Shown here: positions 1 through 6,425 of the stretch, piece after piece
Layout: each line of letters opens with the position of its first letter
How positions within the stretch are numbered: position 1 is the stretch's first letter
Assembly (NCBI GenBank): GCA_026982915.1
Contig: JALWQU010000197.1
Span: 370 to 11,196, forward strand
Reading direction: 5' to 3'
Source: Candidatus Altimarinota bacterium
Lineage (GTDB): Bacteria; Patescibacteriota; Gracilibacteria; UBA4473
DNA: 10,827 nt
The notes under the pieces: generated by a model
The model's database searches: none
The model's input: only the letters and a program-made list of their open reading frames with translations
What the model was told of the DNA's origin: nothing
Program-made: the position numbers and the translations under genes

Positions 1-421
1 AGACAGCAGCATAAAAAAGCGATCCACCATCACCAATATCAATTCCTAAGGGCGAAAAAAGGTGAAAAAAGACCGCTCCACCCATGAGGACTGAAGCACC
101 AATACCGCCAATTGAATGGTGTTTTTGTGTATCGGGTTGAGTGTTTATTATCTTTATTTTGTTTAGTGCCCAGCCCAATGCTGGCCATAAAAGTATCGTG
201 GATACAATTATTTCCAAACTACCAATAAGATAAGCTCCGTAATAAGTGAAACCTTCGCCAATGGTTTGCCCTAAAAAGCCAGAAAGCCAGTGTCCAATAG
301 TCGCGAATATATACTCTGTCTCGGGGGCTTTTGTGAATTTATAAGGGACAGAAGTAAGGAAGACTTTCGTAATCCATAGCACCATAACCCAACTAATGAC
401 GGATGTTATTTTAAATTTCAT
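1..421 (-). CDS. Multi-pass membrane protein, DoxX-like (partial, C-terminus beyond window)
   Basis: This reading frame opens with ATG at 421 and runs without a stop to the window edge, giving the first 140 residues. Visible membrane segments are about residues 3-22, 60-87 (with a Glu inside, GSLEIIVS) and 103-127; a fourth appears to begin at GGSLFYAAV near 132. A conserved-looking stretch between the first two reads TSVPYKF...APET..IFATIGHWLS. The arrangement of four short helices, a Lys/Pro-rich loop after the first helix and an acidic residue in the second recalls DoxX-like inner-membrane proteins, but that is a resemblance from memory, and the family may be a separate uncharacterised one. 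No signal peptide cleavage site is evident. It is divergent from the PKD protein gene, with 145 bases between the two starts. That it is a real gene is likely; the function is unknown. Confidence 0.72.
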   Translation of the reverse strand, partial: MKFKITSVISWVMVLWITKVFLTSVPYKFTKAPETEYIFATIGHWLSGFLGQTIGEGFTYYGAYLIGSLEIIVSTILLWPALGWALNKIKIINTQPDTQKHHSIGGIGASVLMGGAVFFHLFSPLGIDIGDGGSLFYAAV

Positions 422-427
422 AGGCAC

Positions 428-456
428 AGTATACATTATTTTGGCGGATATAACGA
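428..456 (-). promoter_or_regulatory. Candidate promoter of the left-edge membrane protein, near-leaderless
   Basis: On the minus strand a good -10 hexamer, TATACT (433-428), ends only six bases before the ATG at 421. Transcription would therefore begin at or next to the start codon, giving a leaderless message. The -35 position (456-451, TCGTTA, spacer 17) matches poorly. A short palindrome ACGAT-N5-ATCGT (453-467) overlaps the -35. The call rests mainly on the -10 and its position. Confidence 0.33.
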
Positions 457-566
457 TTTTTTATCGTAATAAGGGCTACCTTGGATAGATTTTTTAAAAC
501 ACAAATTTCTGGTTTTGTGACACAATCGAACTTGACGAAATTATAAAAATAAATTAAAAAGTATAT

Positions 567-2432
567 ATGAAAAGATTGCTTTTACTGGCTTTATCCTTTG
601 TCATAAGTCCGTTAGTGTTGGGGGTGAATCTCTTGCCACAGGCGAATTTGAAACTATCAACGCCGCGTTTAGAGTTTGGGCAAACACTCACGCTTGATGC
701 AACGGATTCCCGTAATTCACAAGGTCTTCCTTACCGTTTGCAGTATCGCTTCAAAGGCGATAGAAATCAAAAATGGAGTCCTTTTTCATCACGCCCAACC
801 TTTTCGTATAATCCTACTGATACAGGTAATAAAACAGCCTACCTAGAGGTAAAAGATCTTGAAAAAGGCTATAAAAATCTAACGATTCAGCCCTATCGCG
901 TGATCGTACCACAAAAAAGAAACGCTCGTATTATTGTTTTAAACGGTACAAATGTTGCTGTTGGGGAAGAGGTATTTTTTCGTTTAGTCTACAGTATTCC
1001 CCGAAATACGGATAGGCAACAAATAAAAACTCGTTGGGATTTTGATAGTGATGGTATTTATGATACCCCTTTTAAGAATATACAGACGGTTTCTTATGTT
1101 TATAACCAGACAGGGAGCTTTCGTCCAAAAGCCGAAGTGCAATTTCCAACCGGGGAAACTCTAATCATCAAGGGGCTTGCACCCGTAAAAAAGGTTTTAA
1201 CCTCCATGAGAACGACGACCAATGATAGTGAAAAAATAAAGGTGAGGCTGGCTAAAATAAACGCACCAAAAGTAACTATACGACCCAGCTATAAGGTTTA
1301 TAATGAACAAACGCCTATTCGATTTGATGCGAGTGGTTCAAAGACAACGGAAAATTCATGGATTGAGTTTCAGTTTGATGGTCAGCCATTCATTGTGGGG
1401 AAACAGGTAACGAAACACTTTAAATCCCCCGGGAAGCATACCGTTCTCATACGGCACTGTTTTAACCATAAAAATCCGGTTTGTGCGATAACAACGAAAA
1501 CCGTTCAAATACAAAAAAAACCAACCGATTTTCGTGTTGATTTTACGGTTTATGATCCACATAATTCGGCGTCAAATCTTCACCGTTCGCACTTTTATCG
1601 TTTTATAGCGGGGAAACCACTTCGATTTCAGGCAAATGTTCAAAATTATAGTTTTCCGGTTAATTCATTTGAGTACCGATGGGATTTTAATGGTGATGGA
1701 AAATTTGATACCCCTTTTTCCCGTACTAATTTCGCGGAATATACTTATCCACGCTCAGGGAAATTTAAGGTGGTGGTTCAGGTGAAAAATGAGTTTTCAA
1801 GAGAGGATAAATCACTTGTTTGGCAGGAAAAGATTGTCAGTATTGTTAATAATGAAACGCCGACAGGTTTCTTTGAGATCAAAAAGGTATACAAAAATAT
1901 TGATAAGACGAAAAATAGCGATTGGATTTATGTGGGTGATCGAGTGCAAATTATCCCCAAAATAAAAGATAAAGACCACTATCCATCAGCCTTACAGGTT
2001 CGTTTTGATATTGATGGTGATGATATATGGGATACTGATTTCCGATATATGAGAGCTTTCCCTTGGCAGTTCAATGAGGCGGGAGAATATATCGCTAAAA
2101 TGCAAATAAAGGACCCTAATGGCGTGATCGTTTCAACTAAGCAGAAAATATTGGTCCATTTTAATCCACCTCCACAAATAAAGGTGATAGTCTCAAAGAA
2201 ATCTGGAAAGGTAGGAGACTTTTTCACGCTTGATGCTAGTAGTAGCAAGGGACATAATCTTGTGTATACATGGGATATTCCTGATGAAAAAATCATAAAA
2301 AATAGCCAACAGTCGAAACTATCGTTAGCCTTTAAAACACCTGGGGAAAAAGTAATAAGCCTGAGGATTATGGATAATTGGGGACATAGTAAATGGGTAC
2401 AGTTTCCTGTTTTTGTAAGAGCTAAAGACTAA
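567..2432 (+). CDS. Secreted protein of about six tandem PKD-like domains with acidic DxDxDG loops
   Basis: The 621-residue product begins with a short basic end and hydrophobic core (residues 1-19, MKRLLLLALSFV...), a Sec signal peptide. The remainder reads as consecutive PKD/Ig-like beta-sandwich modules at roughly 25-115, 121-205, 235-316, 322-427, 433-531 and 536-617. Typical PKD features are LDA(T/S)xS openings (DATDS, DASGS, DASSS), W/F-D-x-D cores, and closings such as SPGKHTV and TPGEKVISL. Modules 2, 4 and 5 carry an acidic loop, WDFDSDGIYDTPF (157), WDFNGDGKFDTPF (372) and FDIDGDDIWDTDF (480), which could bind calcium. Cys298 and Cys306 could form a small disulfide loop. No enzyme domain, transmembrane anchor or LPXTG-like signal is present, so it is probably released or held non-covalently at the surface. 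PKD modules usually mediate protein or glycan contact. The ATG at 567 is supported by the signal peptide; no Shine-Dalgarno precedes it. It ends at a bidirectional terminator. Confidence 0.85.
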   Translation: MKRLLLLALSFVISPLVLGVNLLPQANLKLSTPRLEFGQTLTLDATDSRNSQGLPYRLQYRFKGDRNQKWSPFSSRPTFSYNPTDTGNKTAYLEVKDLEKGYKNLTIQPYRVIVPQKRNARIIVLNGTNVAVGEEVFFRLVYSIPRNTDRQQIKTRWDFDSDGIYDTPFKNIQTVSYVYNQTGSFRPKAEVQFPTGETLIIKGLAPVKKVLTSMRTTTNDSEKIKVRLAKINAPKVTIRPSYKVYNEQTPIRFDASGSKTTENSWIEFQFDGQPFIVGKQVTKHFKSPGKHTVLIRHCFNHKNPVCAITTKTVQIQKKPTDFRVDFTVYDPHNSASNLHRSHFYRFIAGKPLRFQANVQNYSFPVNSFEYRWDFNGDGKFDTPFSRTNFAEYTYPRSGKFKVVVQVKNEFSREDKSLVWQEKIVSIVNNETPTGFFEIKKVYKNIDKTKNSDWIYVGDRVQIIPKIKDKDHYPSALQVRFDIDGDDIWDTDFRYMRAFPWQFNEAGEYIAKMQIKDPNGVIVSTKQKILVHFNPPPQIKVIVSKKSGKVGDFFTLDASSSKGHNLVYTWDIPDEKIIKNSQQSKLSLAFKTPGEKVISLRIMDNWGHSKWVQFPVFVRAKD

Positions 2433-2478
2433 TGTCCGATAGTATGAGAAACCATTCCCCTTATGATATTAAACCCTC

Positions 2479-2569
2479 GTCACCTCGATGAATATCAGGA
2501 TCTAGCGGTGAGAAATACATACTTGGTAAGGAATAACATGGCTAGATCCTGAAATAAATTCAGGATGAC
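2479..2569. repeat. Imperfect palindromic intergenic repeat (MITE/REP-like), 91 bases
   Basis: The stretch begins GTCA and ends TGAC. Its inner arms are perfect 12-base inverted repeats, TCAGGATCTAGC (2495-2506) and GCTAGATCCTGA (2541-2552), about 34 bases apart. The right half itself folds as an 8-base-pair hairpin, ATCCTGAA-ataaa-TTCAGGAT (2546-2566). The left half aligns to the reverse complement of the right half over about 28 bases with one gap and several changes, so the element looks like two inverted copies of one ~28-base unit around a unique centre. The CATCCTGAA...TTCAGGAT core resembles palindromic repeats dispersed between genes in many bacterial genomes; that is recollection, not a search result. 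It lies just after the stop of the PKD gene and encodes nothing visible. Confidence 0.6.
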
Positions 2570-2597
2570 ATACCTTGTGTATACCCCCTATACTCTA

Positions 2598-2632
2598 AAA
2601 AAACACTACTTCTCTGGGAAGTAGTGTTTTTT
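2598..2632. terminator. Strong bidirectional intrinsic terminator
   Basis: A perfect stem CACTACTTC / GAAGTAGTG (2604-2612 with 2618-2626) has a five-base loop. Six A residues precede it and six T residues follow it, so the hairpin carries a U-tract in either direction of transcription. It sits between two converging genes, the PKD protein (stop at 2432) and the sigma-region-4/HARE protein (stop at 2654), and would end both transcripts. Confidence 0.92.
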
Positions 2633-2653
2633 GAATAGTAGCTAGGATTTAGT

Positions 2654-3721
2654 TTATCGTTTCCGCTTTCGTTTTCGGTTATCAAGGGAAGCGTCATAAG
2701 TATAAACCGCTCGTCCAACTCGTTTAAAGAATGGATATTTTTGTAGATTAAGCGAAATCGTACCAAGTCGAATATCTCGTTTTTTAAGAACCGCTTTGAT
2801 AAGATCTTGTCTTTTCATAGGCTCACCGTTTTCTTCTAGGACCGATTCAATAAGATCACAAACAGTTCCAGAAGGCAGTCCCCACTCCTTAAGAGCATAG
2901 AGACCTCGTCCAACTAAAACAAACTCTTCGTGTCGAATAAGCTCATTATGTATGGCTTGGTGTGTAACCATTTTTTTACCCTTAAAGTCATTGATAACAT
3001 GATTAATGACTTCATTGAAGTGTAGTGGTTTGGCAACTTCCTTGAAAATAATAGTAATACGATCTTTGATAGAACGTGGATTTATATGTCTCCAGGTTGA
3101 AAGACCCCATCCATTTTCCGTTGATTTAAATTCCCAGTCAATTTGTAATACTGACTCGATAAAATCAGCGGAGTATTGTCCTACCATCATATCGGCGATT
3201 TCCATAACCGACATAACATCTTTTTGTTGCTTGAGTGCCTTCTTTACGGCTTTTATACCGTCTTTTACAAAGGCCAGTGACACATCAGAGGTTCGCCAAA
3301 AGGAAACATAAAATTGATTTTTTTCCTGTTTTATAAGCTGAGAAGAAACCTTCATGGCCAAACGAATAGCGTTAGCATTAATGGATTTTTCATCAACCAA
3401 CCCTTTTAACATTTCAGAGACCAAGTTGTCATCAGACATAACCTTTCCGTGATCTTCTAAAATAGAAAAAGCGAGTTTATGGATCTTCTGCATAGAGGGA
3501 TCCATTGAAATACGAGCCAATTTTGTAAGTGCTACGGCTTCAATCTGTCTTACTCGTTCTCGAGTTATGGAGTAGCTCTTCCCGATATGATCAAGGGTCT
3601 CTTTCGCACCACCTTCTAATGAGAATCGACGTTGAATGATATCGCGTTCTTTTTCGGTTAGTAAATCTAAAAGCTGATCCATTAAATCTGAGAAATTTAC
3701 GGAGACTGGCGTATTTGTCAT
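2654..3721 (-). CDS. Sigma-70 region-4-like HTH fused to tandem HARE/winged-helix domains; probable RNA polymerase-associated regulator
   Basis: The 355-residue protein opens with a sigma region 4-type domain at about 20-70 (LTEKERDIIQRRF...TLDHIGKSYSITRERVRQIE), including the RERVRQIE recognition helix typical of -35 binding. There is no region 2 or 3, so it is not a complete sigma factor. Four further units of about 60 residues follow: 80-142, 150-210, 215-280 and 285-343. The third (SIKDRITIIFKEVAKPLHFNEVINHV...VLVGRGLYAL) is clearly HARE-like, the fold found in the Firmicutes polymerase delta subunit and in chromatin-linked proteins; the others look like more diverged winged helices. The tail is a basic RKRKRKR. 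Similar proteins occur in Patescibacteria, to my recollection, without a known function. I infer a DNA- or polymerase-bound transcription regulator in the cytoplasm. The ATG at 3721 has no Shine-Dalgarno but has a plausible promoter upstream. Domain calls are firm for the first and third units. Confidence 0.87.
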   Translation of the reverse strand: MTNTPVSVNFSDLMDQLLDLLTEKERDIIQRRFSLEGGAKETLDHIGKSYSITRERVRQIEAVALTKLARISMDPSMQKIHKLAFSILEDHGKVMSDDNLVSEMLKGLVDEKSINANAIRLAMKVSSQLIKQEKNQFYVSFWRTSDVSLAFVKDGIKAVKKALKQQKDVMSVMEIADMMVGQYSADFIESVLQIDWEFKSTENGWGLSTWRHINPRSIKDRITIIFKEVAKPLHFNEVINHVINDFKGKKMVTHQAIHNELIRHEEFVLVGRGLYALKEWGLPSGTVCDLIESVLEENGEPMKRQDLIKAVLKKRDIRLGTISLNLQKYPFFKRVGRAVYTYDASLDNRKRKRKR

Positions 3722-3779
3722 TTTTTTTTAGTTAGCAAATTTTTTGTCGAGGAGGGATTAACCCTTATTCTATGAATAC

Positions 3780-3807
3780 AATTTACGCATCACGGTTTAC
3801 TTGTCAA
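3780..3807 (-). promoter_or_regulatory. Candidate sigma-70-type promoter for the sigma-region-4/HARE gene
   Basis: On the minus strand a consensus -35, TTGACA (3807-3802), is followed after 16 bases by TAAATT (3785-3780), a four-of-six match to the -10. Transcription would start near 3772, leaving a leader of about 50 bases before the ATG at 3721. The consensus -35 is the strongest evidence. Confidence 0.45.
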
Positions 3808-3967
3808 ACTTTAAATTACAGTTTTTGTCTTACTTTTGGTTATTATTTTTTCATTGTTATGAAATATTATTTATATATTAAGAACTTTTGGAGGATTATG
3901 GGAGTCTGACAACTGATTAAAAAGCGTTTTTAAAAGGAGTATAGCCGTCTAAAAAAAGGTTTATTCG

Positions 3968-3994
3968 TTGAAATTTTATCAAAAATACTATAAT
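3968..3994 (+). promoter_or_regulatory. Candidate promoter for peptide deformylase
   Basis: A perfect -10, TATAAT (3989-3994), lies 15 bases after TTGAAA (3968-3973). Transcription would begin near 4001, giving a leader of about 29 bases. A second TATAAG at 4013-4018 sits 11 bases before the ATG and could give a nearly leaderless start instead. Confidence 0.55.
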
Positions 3995-4029
3995 TTCGTG
4001 ATCGGCTGAATTTATAAGATTTTCCTTAA

Positions 4030-4503
4030 ATGTTTGAAATTATCACCACCCAAAAAAATGACCCACTGCTTCGAAAGCGATGCATGGAAGTTGAGCACTT
4101 TGATGAAGCACTTGAAAAACTGGTCGATGAAATGTATGAAACCATGACAACGCCTGATCCCGAAACGGAAATAAAAGGCGTTGGTATTGCGGCCAATCAG
4201 GTGGGGATTCTCAAGCGCATTATTATCGTTACTTTTAACTATGAAACCACCAAAAAACACAAGACGGTCATCATGATCAACCCAGAGATTGTAACCCTAT
4301 CCAAGCAAACGGTGAAACTGGAAGAAGGATGCCTCTCTGTCCCGGGAGAGTTTGCCAAGATCGTTCGTCCTAGTAAGGTCAAGGTTCGATGGCAAAATAT
4401 TGAGGGGAACTGGTGTGAGAAAAAACTTGAGAAATGGGATGCTCGTATTTTTTTACACGAGTACGATCATCTAGAGGGGAAGCTTTTTACCGATTATCTT
4501 TAA
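4030..4503 (+). CDS. def: Peptide deformylase
   Basis: This enzyme removes the formyl group from the N-terminal methionine of new proteins as they leave the ribosome. All three family motifs are present in the 157 residues: GVGIAANQ (50-57), EGCLS (99-103) and HEYDH (143-147). Cys101, His143 and His147 would hold the metal, usually Fe(II), and Glu144 is the catalytic base; Gln57 lines the active site. The N-terminal DPLLRKRC matches the usual DPxLR start of the fold. The length is slightly below the E. coli enzyme (169), with a short C-terminal end. No Shine-Dalgarno precedes the ATG, but a TATAAT promoter does. No methionyl-tRNA formyltransferase gene lies beside it, unlike the common def-fmt pairing. 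It converges on alaS, and its last four bases are shared with that gene. Confidence 0.97.
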   Translation: MFEIITTQKNDPLLRKRCMEVEHFDEALEKLVDEMYETMTTPDPETEIKGVGIAANQVGILKRIIIVTFNYETTKKHKTVIMINPEIVTLSKQTVKLEEGCLSVPGEFAKIVRPSKVKVRWQNIEGNWCEKKLEKWDARIFLHEYDHLEGKLFTDYL

Positions 4504-6329
4504 CTCAAAACGGCTTTTATCCGACGAATTCCACGACCACAAGACTGTTCTTTTTTGATTTTAAATACGCCTAATTTACCCGTTGATTCGGCGTGTGGTC
4601 CACCACAAAGCTCTTGAGTCCATATTTTGCCTTGGGCGTCTTTGAAGGTATAAACCTTTACACGATCTGGATATTTTTCCCAAAAACTTCCCTCAACACC
4701 CTGCGCTTTCGCCTCACTCTTATCCATTTCTTCCAAAAGCTGAGGTGCGTCTGCTTCGATAGCCTTATTTACATAATCCTCAACCGCTTTTTTCTCTTCA
4801 TCGGTTAGTTTGGACTCATGATTAAAATCAAATCGCAACCGTTTTTCGGTAATGTTGGAGCCTTTTTGGTGAACATAGTCGCCTAGTACGGACCGAAGCC
4901 CCGCCAACAGAAGATGTGTGGCGGTATGATAGGCGGTTGTTTTTTCAGAATGATCGGCAAGTCCTCCTGCAAATTTTTGTTCTGAACCTTTTTTAGAAAG
5001 TTTCTGATGGGCTTTGAAGGCTTTTTGAAAGTCCGCTTCGGCTACGGTTAATCCTTTTTCTTCCGCTAATTCCACGGTCATTTCTAGCGGAAATCCGTAA
5101 GTCTGGAAAAGATCAAAGGCTTGTTGTCCAGAAACTTCATCCTTAATATTCACGGCTATTTTTTCAAACTCTTTCTCTCCTTTTTCGAGTGTTCTTCGAA
5201 ACTGAGATTCCTCTCGTTCCAATTCTTTTTCGATAAGTGCCTGATTTTTTTTGAGTTCAGGGTAAGCCGATCCCAGTTTTTGGATCACGACTTTAGCAAT
5301 CTTGACGGTAAAGTTTGTTGTAATACCGAGTTTTCGTCCGTGTCGGATCGCTCGTCGCAGCAGTCGCCGAAGGATGTATCCTTGATCTAGGTTTGAGGGA
5401 ATAACGCCATCGCCCAGGATAATAGTCCCTGATCGCAGATGATCAGCGATAACACGCGCTGAGTCGTTTTCCATACTTATCCCAAGCGGATCGGCAACAA
5501 TGCAATGTGCAGCAGCTTTTTCTGGATTTTCTGGACAGCAGAGTTTGGCAATGGCGGTTAAAATATCGGTGAAAGCATCTGTTTGGTAGACGGATTTTTG
5601 TCCGTTTAGAACCGCAACCGTTCGTTCTAGTCCCATGCCCGTGTCTACATTTTGTGCGGGCAGGGGTTCGAGGGAACCGTCGGGTTTTTTATTAAACTGC
5701 ATAAAAACATCGTTCCAGATTTCTACCCAGTTTGGGTTTTCCCAGGTTTCTTGATAGGGTTTTTGCAGTTCTGGATCATCATGATCACCCGTCCAGTAAA
5801 ACATTTCTGTGTCAGGTCCACACGGTCCAGTTTCACCCTTTGCCCACCAGTTTTCATTGGCGTCTAAGTAGGCGATTTTTGTTTTTGGCATACCGACTTT
5901 TTCCCAAATCTGAGCGGCTTCATCGTCCCGAGGCGCATTTTCATCTCCCTCGAAAACCGAAACGGCTAGACGATCAAGCGGTAAGGCGAGGACTTTTGTC
6001 AAAAATTCAAAACTCCAGGCTATTTGATCTTCTTTAAAATAATCACCGAGGCTCCAGTTTCCCAACATTTCAAAAAAAGTAAGGTGCGTTGCATCACCAA
6101 CTTCATCAATATCGCCGGTTCGGATACACTTTTGCGCGTTAGCTAATCGAACGCCTTTTGGGTGTTTTTCTCCCATTAAATAAGGTACCAATGGGTGCAT
6201 TCCCGAGTTAATAAACAGGGCGGTGGGATCGTTTTCGGGAACGACACCACTAGAGGGAATGATGGCGTGTGATTTTTTGGCGTAAAATTCAAGCCATTTA
6301 TTCCGAAGATCGTCCGTTGTGTAGTGCAT
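4500..6329 (-). CDS. alaS: Alanyl-tRNA synthetase, short form lacking the C-Ala domain
   Basis: The enzyme charges tRNA(Ala) and hydrolyses mischarged Ser/Gly-tRNA(Ala). From the ATG at 6329 it has 609 residues against about 875 in E. coli. The class II core is complete: FINSGMHP (39-46), HLTFFEMLGNWSLGDYFK (82-99), GETGPCGPD (165-173) and motif 3 DTGMGLER (229-236), then the tRNA-binding helical region. The editing domain has both zinc-site motifs, HTATH (His468, His472) and CGGPH (Cys575, His579). The protein ends right after this domain (GIRRIKAVLS), so the coiled-coil/C-Ala part that normally aids tRNA binding and oligomerisation is absent. There is no room for it downstream, since the convergent deformylase gene overlaps the stop; no frameshift is evident. 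The frame extends upstream to a TTG at 6353, but the conserved family N-terminus (DLRNKWLEFY) starts a few residues after the ATG, so the ATG is preferred. Short forms of this kind are typical of Patescibacteria, as I recall. Confidence 0.96.
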   Translation of the reverse strand: MHYTTDDLRNKWLEFYAKKSHAIIPSSGVVPENDPTALFINSGMHPLVPYLMGEKHPKGVRLANAQKCIRTGDIDEVGDATHLTFFEMLGNWSLGDYFKEDQIAWSFEFLTKVLALPLDRLAVSVFEGDENAPRDDEAAQIWEKVGMPKTKIAYLDANENWWAKGETGPCGPDTEMFYWTGDHDDPELQKPYQETWENPNWVEIWNDVFMQFNKKPDGSLEPLPAQNVDTGMGLERTVAVLNGQKSVYQTDAFTDILTAIAKLCCPENPEKAAAHCIVADPLGISMENDSARVIADHLRSGTIILGDGVIPSNLDQGYILRRLLRRAIRHGRKLGITTNFTVKIAKVVIQKLGSAYPELKKNQALIEKELEREESQFRRTLEKGEKEFEKIAVNIKDEVSGQQAFDLFQTYGFPLEMTVELAEEKGLTVAEADFQKAFKAHQKLSKKGSEQKFAGGLADHSEKTTAYHTATHLLLAGLRSVLGDYVHQKGSNITEKRLRFDFNHESKLTDEEKKAVEDYVNKAIEADAPQLLEEMDKSEAKAQGVEGSFWEKYPDRVKVYTFKDAQGKIWTQELCGGPHAESTGKLGVFKIKKEQSCGRGIRRIKAVLS

Positions 6330-6340
6330 GTAATTTTTTT

Positions 6341-6387
6341 TTGAGAGTAACAAGTCTCAATATTATGAATTTATTTTATTTTCTCAA
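6341..6387 (-). promoter_or_regulatory. Candidate alaS promoter with a palindrome over the predicted start site
   Basis: On the minus strand TTGAGA (6387-6382), a 16-base spacer and TAATAT (6365-6360) form a moderate promoter that would start transcription near 6353, 24 bases before the alaS ATG. Directly downstream, TTGAGA (6360-6355) and TCTCAA (6346-6341) form an inverted repeat with an eight-base gap around that start. It could be an operator or a short hairpin at the 5' end of the message. E. coli AlaRS is known to repress its own gene by binding a palindrome around the start site; any parallel here is inference. Confidence 0.4.
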
Positions 6388-6425
6388 GGGCATTTGAAGA
6401 AAGATTAACAGAAAAATTCTATTTT

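Larger units (their letters stand above)
3722..4029. other. Divergent intergenic region, 308 bases, AT-rich
   Basis: No convincing gene or RNA gene is visible here. It separates the divergent sigma-region-4/HARE and deformylase genes and holds a candidate promoter for each. A GGAGG at 3890-3894 with an ATG three bases later opens only a three-codon frame (Met-Gly-Val-stop), and AAGGAG at about 3935 precedes no ATG frame of note. It is unusually long for this compact window, so an unrecognised small RNA or operator cannot be excluded. Confidence 0.5.

Noticed and set aside
3890..3909. GGAGG followed by ATG as a small gene or leader peptide.
   Set aside because: The spacing is only three bases, and the frame is Met-Gly-Val-stop, too short to support.
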